This document shows positions 14,079 to 25,612 of a DNA stretch of 64,000 nucleotides, piece by piece; the first letter of the stretch is position 1, and each line of letters begins with the position of its first letter. Origin of the DNA: Siphonodentalium dalli (taxonomy: Eukaryota; Mollusca; Scaphopoda; Gadilida; Siphonodentaliidae); the NCBI GenBank assembly GCA_032622095.1, contig CP136069.1, forward strand, positions 167,020,394 through 167,084,393, written 5' to 3'. The notes beneath the pieces are model-generated. The model ran no database searches and was not told where the DNA came from. It saw only the letters and a program-made list of their open reading frames with translations. Both the position numbers and the translations under genes were made by a program.

Positions 14079-17000
14079 GCATATCGAGATGTGTATACAG
14101 TCCAATTTTCGATGCTCTGCTCCTTATAATTTCCGAGATAATAAAATGACATTTTTTCATATAAAGGGAGATAACTCTACGGGGTAAATGCGGACAATAT
14201 CCGTTATGAGCCAAAGGCATAGAACTCATTTACCCCAACATACTTACCAAAGTTGAGTTTTCTAGTACTAATACATTCCGAGATTTGGGCGTTGAAAAAT
14301 ACTGTAGTATAATAATAATAATAATAATAATGAAAAATAATCGAAAAAGGGCCATAACTCTGTTAAAAGATATTGGACCAACATCCGGATACCATTATTT
14401 TTAGTAGACCTTAGATGCCTTCATTCGCTAGAGATTTCGCGGTCCTCCTCCCATTAGTTTCTGAGTATTTCCAATTAAACAGAAAACGGCCGCAGTAGAA
14501 AAACAATATACTTCCTTGGTTACACCATGGAAGTATAATAATAATGAAAAATAATCGAAAAAGGGCCATAACTCTGTTAAAAGATATTGGACCAACATCC
14601 GGATACCATTATTTTTAGTAGACCTTAGATGCCTTCATTCGCTAGAGATTTCGCGGTCCTCCTCCCATTAGTTTCTGAGTATTTCCAATTAAACAGAAAA
14701 CGGCCGCAGTAGAAAAACAATATACTTCCTTGGTTACACCATGGAAGTATAATAATAGGATCAATCATGAGTGGAAAGAATCGCAGTTTATGGACGGAAA
14801 ATATGAAGTATGGTGATTATATGTTGTCCTAATATGTGTAGGTTGATCTCAAGTGTTTGGACGTGACCCCACCCCTGCCTCGAAATTGGGTGACGGGATT
14901 GGGAAAACATCAACCCCTGGCACAAACTGCTAAGTTTGAGGCCCCGTAACTTCGTCAGTTTCCAACGGATTTTAAAGTTGTTTCCAGTTTTGTGATTTGC
15001 GGCTGACATAGATTGCATAGTATAAATTTCATCTGATTTGGAGACGGATAACACTTTGATTATTGGAAAGCATATGGGCCCAAATTCAAACTTGTACGGC
15101 CAAAATCTCCGCCATTTTCCAACGTATTTACGATCTGTGTTCAGCTTCGAGATCGGCTGATGTTGCAGATATTATATTCCAAGTTTCATCTGATTCCGAG
15201 AAGAATTAAAATTCGGCACCACGGACCACCCCTCCCCAGACCCACAATAATGAACCGACACTGGCAAAATTTGGCCCACCGCGTGCCGTCTCCAGTCCGT
15301 ACGCATTTTCGTATCAGATGACATCCTATGTTCGATATCTTCGGAGGAGATGTGTTATCAAGCACATGGGCCCAAAATTGCAAAGTTTGAGGGCCCGCGA
15401 TTCTTTTAGTTTTCGATGGATTTTCGAAATTTTTCCAGTTTCTAGATCGGCTGATGTTGCAGATGTTATATTCCAAGTTTCATCTGATTCCGAGAAGAAT
15501 TAAAAATTGGTACCACGGACCACCCCTCCCCAGACCCACAATAATGAACCGACACTGGCAAAATTTGGCCCACCGCGTGCCCTCTTCCGTCCGCACACGT
15601 TGGCGTATCAGCTGACATCCAAACTTCGACATCTTCGGAGGAGATGTGTTATCAAGCACATGGGCCCAAATTGCAAACTTTGAGGGCCCGTAACTCTTGC
15701 ATTTCTTCTCGGATTTCAAAAATCCTTTCCGGTATGAGTTTGTTTTCGTTCGGGAAATACATAAACTTAAATATATGAATGTCAATCAAAATTTTATTTT
15801 GCAAACAATTTGCCCCCCACCCCAGTGTCAAAATATATGTCCGACCCTGTCAAAATTTTCTTCTCTGACTAAACTGACAACGGTCAACACGACTATGAAA
15901 ACCACATGCAGTTATCTGGAATGATACAAGAGGACAACAGAGTACAATCAAATAGAGGTTTGCCAACTATGGGCGGTAACTCCTCAGGGAAAGCGCGGAC
16001 ACAAGTTCTGATGCCCGTGGGCAGTAGGGCATATCGAGATGTGCATACAGTCCAATTTTCAATGCTCTGCTCCTTATAATTTCCGAGATAATAAAATGAC
16101 ATTTTTTCATATAAAGGGAGATAACTCCACGGGGTAAATGCGGACAATATCCGTTATGAGCCAAAGGCATAGAACTCATTTACCCCAACATACTTACCAA
16201 ACTTGTGTTTTCTAGTACTAATACATTCCGAGATTTGGGCGTTGAAAAATACTGTAGTATAATAATAATAATAATAATAATGAAAAATAATCGAAAAAGG
16301 GCCATAACTCTGTTAAAAGATATTGGACCAACATCCGGATACCATTATTTTTAGTAGACCTTAGATGCCTTCATTCGCTAGAGATTTCGCGGTCCTCCTC
16401 CCATTAGTTTCTGAGTATTTCCAATTAAACAGAAAACGGCCGCAGTAGAAAAACAATATACTTCCTTGGTTACACCATGGAAGTATAATAATAGGATCAA
16501 TCATGAGTGGAAAGAATCGCAGTTTATGGACGGAAAATATGAAGTATGGTGATTATATGTTGTCCTAATATGTGTAGGTTGATCTCAAGTGTTTGGACGT
16601 GACCCCACCCCTGCCTCGAAATTGGGTGACGGGATTGGGAAAACATCAACCCCTGGCACAAACTGCTAAGTTTGAGGCCCCGTAACTTCGTCAGTTTCCA
16701 ACGGATTTTAAAGTTGTTTCCAGTTTTGTGATTTGCGGCTGACATAGATTGCATAGTATAAATTTCATCTGATTTGGAGACGGATAACACTTTGATTATT
16801 GGAAAGCATATGGGCCCAAATTCAAACTTGTACGGCCAAAATCTCCGCCATTTTCCAACGTATTTACGATCTGTGTTCAGCTTCGAGATCGGCTGATGTT
16901 GCAGATATTATATTCCAAGTTTCATCTGATTCCGAGAAGAATTAAAATTCGGCACCACGGACCACCCCTCCCCAGACCCACAATAATGAACCGACACTGG

Positions 17001-17957
17001 CAAAATTTGGCCCACCGCGTGCCGTCTCCAGTCCGTACGCATTTTCGTATCAGATGACATCCTATGTTCGATATCTTCGGAGGAGATGTGTTATCAAGCA
17101 CATGGGCCCAAAATTGCAAAGTTTCTAGATCGGCTGATGTTGCAGATGTTATATTCCAAGTTTCATCTGATTCCGAGAAGAATTAAAAATTGGTACCACG
17201 GACCACCCCTCCCCAGACCCACAATAATGAACCGACACTGGCAAAATTTGGCCCACCGCGTGCCCTCTTCCGTCCGCACACGTTGGCGTATCAGCTGACA
17301 TCCAAACTTCGACATCTTCGGAGGAGATGTGTTATCAAGCACATGGGCCCAAATTGCAAACTTTGAGGGCCCGTAACTCTTGCATTTCTTCTCGGATTTC
17401 AAAAATCCTTTCCGGTATGAGTTTGTTTTCGTTCGGGAAATACATAAACTTAAATATATGAATGTCAATCAAAATTTTATTTTGCAAACAATTTGCCCCC
17501 CACCCCAGTGTCAAAATATATGTCCGACCCTGTCAAAATTTCCTTCTCTGACTAAACTGACAACGGTCAACACGACTATGAAAACCACATGCAGTTATCT
17601 GGAATGATACAAGAGGACAACAGAGTACAATCAAATAGAGGTTTGCCAACTATGGGCGGTAACTCCTCAGGGAAAGCGCGGACACAAGTTCTGATGCCCG
17701 TGGGCAGTAGGGCATATCGAGATGTGCATACAGTCCAATTTTCAATGCTCTGCTCCTTATAATTTCCGAGATAATAAAATGACATTTTTTCATATAAAGG
17801 GAGATAACTCCACGGGGTAAATGCGGACAATATCCGTTATGAGCCAAAGGCATAGAACTCATTTACCCCAACATACTTACCAAACTTGTGTTTTCTAGTA
17901 CTAATACATTCCGAGATTTGGGCGTTGAAAAATACTGTAGTATAATAATAATAATAA
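14079..17957. repeat. Satellite sub-block, variant type C (units 9, 10 and partial 11)
   Basis: These units carry CAGCTGACATCCAAACTTCG and ATGTGTTATCAAGCACATGG in the last sub-repeat (for example 15609-15663), and AAACTTGTGTTTTC in units 10-11. The solitary copy at 21824-23552 shares most of these type C bases. Unit 10 has a ~53 bp deletion that joins AAATTGCAAAGTTT directly to CTAGATCGG. Confidence 0.75.
14332..14759. repeat. 214 bp tandem duplication inside satellite unit 9
   Basis: This is the same segment as in unit 7, duplicated with the same endpoints (14332-14545 and 14546-14759). Identical breakpoints in non-adjacent units point to one event copied by array turnover, or to a recurrent break at AATAAT. 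Confidence 0.9.
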
Positions 17958-18020
17958 CTAGAGGTCAGATTCCATGGAATCAGATATACTTCCATGGTAT
18001 CCCATCCCATCCCATGTGAG
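17958..18020. mobile_element. Right-boundary module: CTAGAGG + hairpin + TATACTTCCATGG
   Basis: After the (AAT)n tract come CTAGAGG, a 14 bp perfect palindrome GATTCCATGGAATC (17968-17981), TATACTTCCATGGTAT and a CCCAT-rich tail. The same layout follows two other satellite relics (23553 and 26404), so it looks like a fixed terminus of the repeat-bearing element rather than chance flank. Confidence 0.6.
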
Positions 18021-18356
18021 TGTTATGCGTATATGTGTATTCCTCTTCATTCGAATGCATATTGGTGCTTAATGATCCGATGGTGGACTTGCATTGACAT
18101 TTCTAAATACTAAATATACTCCAAAGGTTTATGTCATGATGATTAATGACTGTCTAATGCATCATGGTCCTGACCAACTGAGTCACCATTCACCCAGCCA
18201 ATTAGTTCATTTGTATTCAGTAGGGATACATGTTATGGCTAATTATAACTGCTCCCATGGATGCCCAAATCCTGTTCAACGGTCTCGAAATTTGGTGTCT
18301 GATTATAGAGTAATCGGCATGTATATATATATCAAAAGGGTGCAAATCATATTAAT
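18021..18356. other. No recognised feature
   Basis: The stretch is AT-rich. An open frame of 88 codons (18094-18360, plus) has no motif I recognise and is unlikely to be a gene. Confidence 0.5.
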
Positions 18357-18705
18357 TTGAGTAATATATTTCACCCGTTAACAATGTTATGCGCTACCAG
18401 GATTAAACGGTCCACTCTAAAACTTATACAATCGTTCGAAAGTTGCACCTGGATACTTCTGACAACGTCAACAAATTTTGTCTCAAAGTTTTATTTTCCA
18501 CATTTGTTTCCGGTGGAATTTGCCAAGTCTGAACCCACCCGACGCAAGCTCTCCGCTGAGCATACATCTTGGAGGCGTACCTACAGTATACCATCGTACA
18601 TGCTCCTGCATTAAACTAGATCTTTATTAGCACGTTTGGATTTGGGGCTACAATTAGGTTAGTGATAGACTACTTAAGTATAAATATTTATATTATACTA
18701 GCAGG
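18357..18705 (+). repeat. ~350 bp dispersed repeat, copy a
   Basis: The repeat starts with GAGTAATATATTTCACCCGT, then GCGCTACCAGGATTAAACGG, GGTGGAATTTGCCAAGTCTG, CTCCTGCATTAAAC and finally GTTTGGATTTGGGGC. The copy at 26850-27235 matches along its whole length, and partial copies lie near 19.1-19.4, 24.5-25.5 and 27.2-27.5 kb, all in the same orientation. Confidence 0.75.
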
Positions 18706-19125
18706 GTGACCAAACTTCGTCCGTGCTGTTTTCCCTATTGACAATTTTGAAGGTCAAGGTCAGGTCGGGGACTCGATTTGACCCGTGTAAAACATTCCCA
18801 CGACAAAATTACCCCTAGGTATAAATTTTATCAAAATCCCGTCGAAAGGCAAGATTTCACCTTGAATTGACCATTTTAAAGGTCAAGGTCAGGTCTGGGA
18901 CACAGTTTTACCGGTCCAAAAACTCCCCGGACAAAGGTAACCATAGGTATCAAATTTCGTGGAAATCCATCCGTTTTACACGATTTGACATTGAATTGAC
19001 TTTTTTTAAAGTCATGACCAGGTCGGGGTCAAAAACACTCCCCGGACAAAAGTACCCCTAGATGTCAAATTTTGTCGAAATCCGTCCGGCTGTTTTCCCG
19101 GCCATACATAACAGACAAACAGACA
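18706..19125 (+). repeat. Tandem ~126 bp modules (GGTCAAGGTCAGGTC family)
   Basis: Modules recur with GGTCAAGGTCAGGTC near 18756 and 18882 and a variant near 19009, so the period is about 126 bp. Each contains ACTCCCCGGACAAA, TACCCCTAGG and a GAAATCCGTCC block. The group ends in CCGGCCATACATAACAGACA. The same modules occur inverted at 26466-26735. Confidence 0.85.
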
Positions 19126-19132
19126 GAAGTCC

Positions 19133-19400
19133 CAAAATATGTAGTAGATAGCGTTGTCACGAGTAAACCGATCCATCTGAAAATTCGAAAATGGCACTTT
19201 AGATTTTCGGTGGAATTTACCAAAAGTCTCAACCCACCCCATCTTGCATTCTCCGTTGGGTAGGTTACTTTTAAAGTATAGCTGTCAAGATTTGGGGTGG
19301 GGGGCTTGGATAGAATATCCAAATGTACCTGCTACGGCATTACCTTGCTCTTTAATTAGCCCGTTTGGATTTGGTGGGAAGAATAGGTGCATTTTCCCGT
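19133..19400 (+). repeat. ~350 bp dispersed repeat, partial copy b
   Basis: It begins with AGCGTTGTCACGAGTAAACC and ends with CCCGTTTGGATTTGGTGGGA. The copy at 27236-27455 is very similar. The following ~380 bp, including the tRNA-like head, is also shared by the two places. Confidence 0.7.
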
Positions 19401-19780
19401 TCCCCGTATAGCGGAAAGGGGTATATATAGTCGCGCATTTCAATCAGTTTGGATATAACGTTTAAATATACACAGTTATATGCCTATATATTTAATACTA
19501 ATATATTTTCTTATAAATTAACAGCGCAGGGCGTAGCCGAGTGGTGAGAGCGTCAAACCTTCAGTTTGTGTTTTATTGCGACGTGAGTTCGAATCCCGTC
19601 AAATTATCTACTATTTTTTTTTTATTTTTAACATGCTTTGGTGTATTTTAATCATCAAATACGAATAATACCAAACAAAAGATAATGTAAAGATGCTTTT
19701 TATATTCGATAAATAACTAGAATATAAACGTCCATGTGTTATTAAATCGGATATAAAACAATAAACACGTGGGTCGGTTT
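19401..19780 (+). mobile_element. SINE-like block with tRNA-derived head, copy 1
   Basis: This block carries TAGCGGAAAGGGGTATATAT, an AT-rich leader, the tRNA-like segment at 19524-19600 and a T-rich tail. It matches 27456-27790 closely up to TATATTCGAT, so the whole block was duplicated with the neighbouring 350 bp repeat. Confidence 0.65.
19524..19600 (+). pseudogene. tRNA-like sequence (SINE head)
   Basis: An A-box-like TAGCCGAGTGG and a B-box-like AGTTCGAATCC are present, with an anticodon-arm-like TCAAACCTTCAGTTTG between them. The spacing with a long variable region resembles a class II (Leu/Ser) tRNA. The seven bases before the A box (CAGGGCG) do not pair with those after the T arm (CAAATTA), and the T stem has mismatches. 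It should not make a working tRNA. It is best read as the internal RNA polymerase III promoter of a SINE. Confidence 0.65.
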
Positions 19781-20007
19781 TCGCATATATAACATGAAGC
19801 GCGCTTAATGAACGTTCGGTCCGAAGAATATAATGAGTGATTAACAACAACACACAAAGAGTTTGAACGTAATCGAACAGAAAAGAGCGTTCTCTATAAG
19901 TAGATTCCTTTATGGTAGGAATAATGAGCGGTTGTTTCACGTTTGCATTTTGACAAGACTTAAATGACGGTGAACGAAACTATCAGTGGTGTTTTATTTT
20001 GCGAAAG
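19781..20007. other. Unassigned sequence
   Basis: No repeat partner was noticed here apart from AAAGAGCGTT near 19882, a 10-mer that recurs elsewhere in the window. I see no coding signal. Confidence 0.4.
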
Positions 20008-20016
20008 TATAAAAGG
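20008..20016 (+). promoter_or_regulatory. Candidate TATA box
   Basis: TATAAAAGG lies about 24 bases upstream of an initiator-like TTCAGCAG (20029-20036) and about 110 bases upstream of a short frame that looks like a signal peptide. The arrangement fits a core promoter, but a nine-base AT-rich match alone is weak. Confidence 0.35.
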
Positions 20017-20116
20017 AGTCATTTCCAATTCAGCAGACATATACTAACGGAAAGAATTGAATGTCTATCAGCAGTATACTACGGTTTATAACAATATACA
20101 ACTTGTTCTTACGAAA

Positions 20117-20193
20117 ATGATGATGTTTGCATGTTTCTATGTGTTTATCGTTGTTATCGCAAATGGAATAATTGGCTATACGTCGTCATTACG
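20117..20193 (+). CDS. Possible first exon of a secreted peptide (partial, speculative)
   Basis: The frame opens with three ATGs and then a hydrophobic stretch (FACFYVFIVVIANGIIG), ending in YTSSL before a stop at 20195. This is the layout of a secretory signal peptide. A splice-donor-like GTTAGT follows at 20193. If used, the exon would end in phase 1, which is common just after signal peptides in secreted-peptide genes. A TATA-like box and an initiator-like sequence lie upstream. Against it, a 19-codon upstream frame starting at 20061 overlaps the start, I found no convincing second exon in the next few hundred bases, and the frame is only 26 codons long. I do not recognise any family. Confidence 0.22.
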
Positions 20194-20197
20194 TTAG

Positions 20198-20831
20198 TAG
20201 AAATATACACCGTATAACGAAGGTTTGTTTGATCAAATTAATGTAATTTATGTATTTTGTTTGGTTGTATATGATATGCAATGCATTGAAGATGCGAAAG
20301 AAAATACAAAAGTGAAATACACGCACGCAGATAGCTCATGACACACTATACACGATAAAATGATAATTTAGCACACACCATGTGCTACAAAATTTACGAA
20401 TAGGTGGGTTTATATTAAAATCCAAGTTATTTGCTTTATAACGTCTCCGATATGAACTCATACCAATATACCACTCTGGAAATGATTGTTGGAATTTCAC
20501 AGGCGTTCTATCAGTTCTCTGGTAGAGGATTGAGACTGGCCCGCGGCAAGACGGGTGTATTCGAATCGGAGGTAGGTTTCATCCCACGGGGGATGGGGTA
20601 GCCGGAGGAAGGAGAGAGGGGAGTGACAAATTTTTGGCGTATATATAGATAATATATATTATATATATAAACGGAATTATTTTGAAGAGCTCTTTTCACT
20701 TGACTGAGAAAAAAATAATGTTCTAAGTCCAAAAGTTTTGGTTGAAATATTGGAGCCTTTTTCAAAAAGTGAAAACAAAATGAACGATTTTTCTGGGACA
20801 GGTCGATTTGGATCCGTTTTGGAGTCTGGAT
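20198..20831. other. Unassigned AT-rich stretch
   Basis: No gene or clear repeat is visible. A purine-rich patch GGAGGAAGGAGAGAGGGG lies near 20604. The minus-strand frame of 173 codons (20511-21032) runs from here into the satellite relic and looks accidental. Confidence 0.4.
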
Positions 20832-21823
20832 TAAAAATTGGTACCACGGACAACCCCTCCCCATACCCACAATAATGAACAGACACTGGCAAAATTTGGC
20901 CCACCGCGTGCACTCTTTCGTCCGCACACGTTGGCGTATCAGTTGACATCCAAACTTCAACATCTTCGGAGGAGATGTGGTCACAAGCACATGTCCCAAA
21001 CTGCAAAATTTGAGGGCCTGTAACTCTTGCAATTCTTATCGGATTTCAAAAATCCTTCTTGGTTTGGGTTTGTTTTCGTTCAGGGAATGCATATACTTAA
21101 ATAGATGAATATCGATCAAAAAAACATTTTTGAGAAAATTTTGCCCCCACATCAGTGTAAAAATATATGCCGACCCTGTTAAAATTTCGTTTTCGGACTA
21201 AACTAAGAACGGTCATCACGGCTATGGAAACCAAATGCAGTTATCTGGAATGATATGGGAGAACAACAGAGTACAATGAAATAGAGGTTCCCCTGTTTAT
21301 GGGCGGTAACTCTTCAGGGAAAGCGCGGACACAAGTTTTGATGCCCGTGGGCAGTAGGGCATACCGAGGTGTACATACGGTCCAATTTTCGATGCTCTGC
21401 TCCTTATAATTTCCGAGATAATAAAATGACATTTTTTTCATATAAAGGGAGATAACTCCACGGGTTAAATGCGGACAATATCCGTAATGAGCCAAAGGCA
21501 TAGAACTCATTTACTCCAACATACTTACCAAACTTGAGTTTTCTAGTACTAATATATTCAGAGATTTGGGCGTTGAAAAATACTGTAGTATAATAATAAT
21601 AATGAAAAATAATCGAATAAGGGCTATAACTCCGTCTTGAAACATTGGGCCGAAATCTGGATATCATTATCTTTAGTAGACCTCAGATGCCTATATTCGT
21701 TAAAGATTTCGCGGTCCTGCTGCAATTAGTTTCTGAGTATTTTCAAATAAACGGAAAACTACCCCAATAGAAAAACAATATACTTCCTTGGTTACACCAT
21801 GGAAGTATAATAATAATAATAAT
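20832..21823. repeat. Diverged partial copy of the 1.73 kb satellite unit
   Basis: The sequence from ATTAAAAATTGGTACCACGG onward follows the satellite unit with many substitutions and small indels. It covers the last ~294 bp sub-repeat through the ~214 bp module. It then passes at an (AAT)n tract into a copy that is almost identical to the array. It is older than the array units. Confidence 0.9.
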
Positions 21824-23552
21824 GAAAAATAATCGAAAAAGGGCCATAACTCTGTTAAAAGATATTGGACCAACATCCGGATACCATTATTTTTAGTAGA
21901 CCTTAGATGCCTTCATTCGCTAGAGATTTCGCGGTCCTCCTCCCATTAGTTTCTGAGTATTTCCAATTAAACAGAAAACGGCCGCAGTAGAAAAACAATA
22001 TACTTCCTTGGTTACACCATGGAAGTATAATAATAGGATCAATCATGAGTGGAAAGAATCGCAGTTTATGGACGGAAAATATGAAGTATGGTGATTATAT
22101 GTTGTCCTAATATGTGTAGGTTGATCTCAAGTGTTTGGACGTGACCCCACCCCTGCCTCGAAATTGGGTGACGGGATTGGGAAAACATCAACCCCTGGCA
22201 CAAACTGCTAAGTTTGAGGCCCCGTAACTTCGTCAGTTTCCAACGGATTTTAAAGTTGTTTCCAGTTTTGTGATTTGCGGCTGACATAGATTGCATAGTA
22301 TAAATTTCATCTGATTTGGATACGGATAACACTTTGATTATTGGAAAGCATATGGGCCCAAATTCAAACTTGTACGGCCAAAATCTCCGCCATTTTCCAA
22401 CGTATTTACGATCTGTGTTCAGCTTCGAGATCGGCTGATGTTGCAGATATTATATTCCAAGTTTCATCTGATTCCGAGAAGAATTAAAATTCGGCACCAC
22501 GGACCACCCCTCCCCAGACCCACAATAATGAACCGACACTGGCAACATTTGGCCCACCGCGTGCCGTCTCCAGTCCGTACGCATTTTCGTATCAGATGAC
22601 ATCCTATGTTCGATATCTTCGGAGGAGATGTGTTATCAAGCACATGGGCCCAAAATTGCAAAGTTTGAGGGCCCGCGATTCTTTTAGTTTTCGATGGATT
22701 TTCGAAATTCGTCCAGTTTCTAGATCGGCTGATGTTGCAGATGTTATATTCCAAGTTTCATCTGATTCCGAGAAGAATTAAAAATTGGTACCACGGACCA
22801 CCCCTCCCCAGACCCACAATAATGAACCGACACTGGCAAAATTTGGCCCACCGCGTGCCCTCTTCCGTCCGCACACGTTGGCGTATCAGCTGACATCCAA
22901 ACTTCGACATCTTCGGAGGAGATGTGTTATCAAGCACATGGGCCCAAATTGCAAACTTTGAGGGCCCGTAACTCTTGCATTTCTTCTCGGATTTCAAAAA
23001 TCCTTTCCGGTATGAGTTTGTTTTCGTTCGGGAAATACATAAACTTAAATATATGAATGTCAATCAAAATTTTATTTTGCAAACAATTTGCCCCCCACCC
23101 CAGTGTCAAAATATATGTCCGACCCTGTCAAAATTTCCTTCTCTGACTAAACTGACAACGGTCAACACGACTATGAAAACCACATGCAGTTATCTGGAAT
23201 GATACAAGAGGACAACAGAGTACAATCAAATAGAGGTTTGCCAACTATGGGCGGTAACTCCTCAGGGAAAGCGCGGACACAAGTTCTGAAGCCCGTGGGC
23301 AGTAGGGCATATCGAGATGTGTATACAGTCCAATTTTCGATGCTCTGCTCCTTATAATTTCCGAGATAATAAAATGACATTTTTTCATATAAAGGGAGAT
23401 AACTCCACGGGGTAAATGCGGACAATATCCGTTATGAGCCAAAGGCATAGAACTCATTTACCCCAACATACTTACCAAACTTGAGTTTTCTAGTACTAAT
23501 ACATTCCGAGATTTGGGCGTTGAAAAATACTGTAGTATAATAATAATAATAA
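21824..23552. repeat. Solitary conserved satellite unit (type C-like)
   Basis: This full-length unit starts at GAAAAATAATCG and ends at the (AAT)n tract, with only scattered substitutions relative to the array. Its internal variants match array units 9-10 best. The ~214 bp module is again present twice in a row, once diverged (21604-21823) and once conserved (from 21824). Confidence 0.93.
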
Positions 23553-23612
23553 CTAGAGGGTTAAAATTCTGGCCTGCAGAATTTTGATACTTCCATATTA
23601 ATTCCCCATCCC
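23553..23612. mobile_element. Right-boundary module, copy 2
   Basis: CTAGAGG is followed by a hairpin with perfect 8 bp arms, AAAATTCT (23563-23570) and AGAATTTT (23578-23585), and then GATACTTCCAT and a CCCCAT-rich tail. The layout is that of the modules at 17958 and 26404, but the hairpin sequence is different while remaining self-complementary. Confidence 0.55.
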
Positions 23613-24035
23613 CGATCACCATCCATAATTCAATCCTCCTCCCACCGCTATTCAATCCTTACCCATAAACCGCTTCATAACCCTGATATTTCAATAAGAA
23701 CAACCTTAGTCGTAGCCGATCCATAATCACAACCCTTTCCATAGACATATCTACAGCACTTAACTCTAACCCAATAAAATACCCTGAACATATCCATTAC
23801 CTTCCTGTAAACCATATCCATAGCTATGCATCTACCTTACCATAACCCTTTCGATAAGCCTAGTCATACGTACACACGTACCCAAAACCATATCCTTTGT
23901 AAAACTGACACCATCACAATTTTGACATTCAAAATATCCACAACTGTAACCCAATTTATAAACCACACCATGTCCATAACATTAACATTAAACATAACCC
24001 TGATCTACACATATATATAATCCTATACTTAGTGT
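23613..24035. repeat. C/A-rich low-complexity tract (CCATAACCC-like)
   Basis: The plus strand is strikingly poor in G and repeats loose variants of CCATAACCC and CCATATCC, for example ACCATATCCATAG and TTACCATAACCC. It looks like a decayed simple-sequence array. Confidence 0.55.
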
Positions 24036-24519
24036 ATTATATAGTCATCATATTAAGTATGAGTCGAAGAATTCTGACCGGAAATTATTCTATTAATTAA
24101 TATTGATTTCATTTCGAATATATACTGGTCTAAAAATGTGTGGTTGTTCATTTAACGAACAATAGTGGTTACTGTTACCAGTGACCAGGTCTGTTCTAAA
24201 AATAAATCAATAACTTGTCCCAATTAAACATCTCATTTCATAATGAAATATTTGAGATAAATTCAATATGAGCTGATAGAAGTCTTTCCGGACAAGGGTC
24301 TTTAATTCATATTTATCATTTTGTATCCACAAAACTATTTCAAACTTGTTATTTAAAGAGTTAGTCATATTCTTAACCCTTCACATTAAATTTTATAACT
24401 ATATACTGTCATCCGGGAGTATTTTTCTACATGATAAGTGAATGCATGTAATATCTATCGGGCACTTAATCTTGATTAACTCATTTGTCATTCTTTTGAA
24501 AAGTTAAACAAATTCACCG
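24036..24519. other. Unassigned AT-rich stretch
   Basis: I see no coding signal or repeat partner here. Confidence 0.4.
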
Positions 24520-25495
24520 AATTTCCACGTGGATAGTACCGACCACATCCAATTTGTTTTATCTCAATTTCTCCATTTTGTTCTTTGCGAGTTTAACTTG
24601 AAGTTGCCAAAAGCCTCGACCAACCGGTGCGTGTTCTCTGTTAGATGGATGGCTTTTATACCACAGTCAAACTTTCAGGATGTATCTATTGTATACTGAT
24701 GCAGATGCTCATACATTTCACTCAGTCCTTCATTATCCTGCCTGAAATTCGACTTTTGCCATATGTCGATGTAGGCTGTGTTCCTATGCATGTAGTATGT
24801 ATTACGCTATATATCGTCGCCACGAGTGAATCATTTGCTCTAAAACTTAAGAAATCGCACCAGTGTTGGGCGTTGGTATCCTTTATCACAACCACACGTC
24901 AACAAAATTTTATCTCCATATTTGATTTTTCCAAGTATTTTTAGACTTTTGGTTTTTGTTGGAATTTGCCAATATGTACCCACCTGAACACAAGCTGTCT
25001 GTTAGTCAGGTTGCTCTGAGAGTAGAGGGGTCAAACTTTGGGATATTAACAAAAATATATCAACGTACCTGCTCCTGCATTACCTCGCTCCTTCATTAAC
25101 CCTTTAGGATTTGGCCAGAAAAATAGCTTAGTGATACAGCACTTAAATATACGTGTTAACATTATAAGGCCTCGCCACGGGTAAACCTTCTACCTTAGGG
25201 CAAATTAAGCAGACATCGATAAGTTGCGCTTGGATACTAACTATCATATCCACTATTCAAAATTTTGTTATATCGATGTTTGATTTTTAGACAATTTTTC
25301 CCCCTTTGATTTTCGTTGAAAATTGCAAAAAGTCGGAACTCACAGGAAGCTAGCACGCTGATTGATAGTTTACTGTTACAGTAGAGCTGTCAAACTTTGG
25401 GGGGCTACCTACGGGATAATGCAGTACCTGCTCCTACATTAACCTTGCTCATCAATTAGCCCGTTGGATTTGGCGCCAAAAATAAGTCATTTTTA
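24520..25495 (+). repeat. ~350 bp dispersed repeat, three degenerate tandem copies
   Basis: Three modules follow one another, starting near 24520, 24805 and 25165. Each contains a GAATTTGCCAAA-like phrase, an AAGCTGTCTGTTAG-like phrase, CCTGCTCCTGCATTACC and TTAACCCTTTAGGATTTGG or similar. They are more diverged than the copies at 18357 and 26850. Confidence 0.65.
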
Positions 25496-25611
25496 TTGTC
25501 GATGTCGTAGATCGGTAACGGTTTGGGAAAAAAACTTAAAAATGGTATATTCCGGTGCGAATCACTCTTCCCATTCGGAAAAAGCAATAAAAAAATTATA
25601 TCGCTGGACTT

Positions 25612-25612
<1 letters not shown>

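Larger units (their letters stand above)
1..17957. repeat. Satellite array, ~1733 bp unit, ten full units plus a partial one
   Basis: The sequence repeats with near-perfect identity. Taking the phase from position 1, units begin at 1, 1731, 3464, 5197, 6930, 8663, 10396, 12343, 14079, 16029 and 17712 (partial). Most are 1733 bp. Units 7 and 9 carry a 214 bp internal duplication (1947 and 1950 bp), and unit 10 lacks about 53 bp near 17124. The left end is cut by the window edge, so the true copy number is unknown. Units 1-6 are almost identical; one visible substitution near 6383 removes a stop and fuses two spurious minus-strand frames. Short open frames recur once per unit on both strands, resemble nothing I know, and are treated as non-coding. 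The array ends at an (AAT)n tract followed by CTAGAGG. Confidence 0.97.

Noticed and set aside
490-17862. Recurrent open frames of 61-199 codons in every satellite unit (for example 88 and 121 codons, minus strand)
   Set aside because: They occur once per unit on both strands and in overlapping frames, carry no recognisable domain, and one longer version exists only through a single base change. They are by-products of a homogeneous repeat.
1-17957. CRISPR-like or gene-cluster interpretation of the array
   Set aside because: Units are 1.7 kb, contiguous without unique spacers, and lack genes. This is a eukaryotic satellite.
19524-19600. Functional tRNA gene
   Set aside because: The A and B boxes are present, but the acceptor stem cannot form and the T stem is mismatched. 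Three copies sit in a repeated block, so it is a SINE head.
20511-21032. 173-codon minus-strand frame
   Set aside because: It starts in diverged satellite sequence and runs into unrelated DNA. No domain is recognisable and its homologous part is non-coding in other units.
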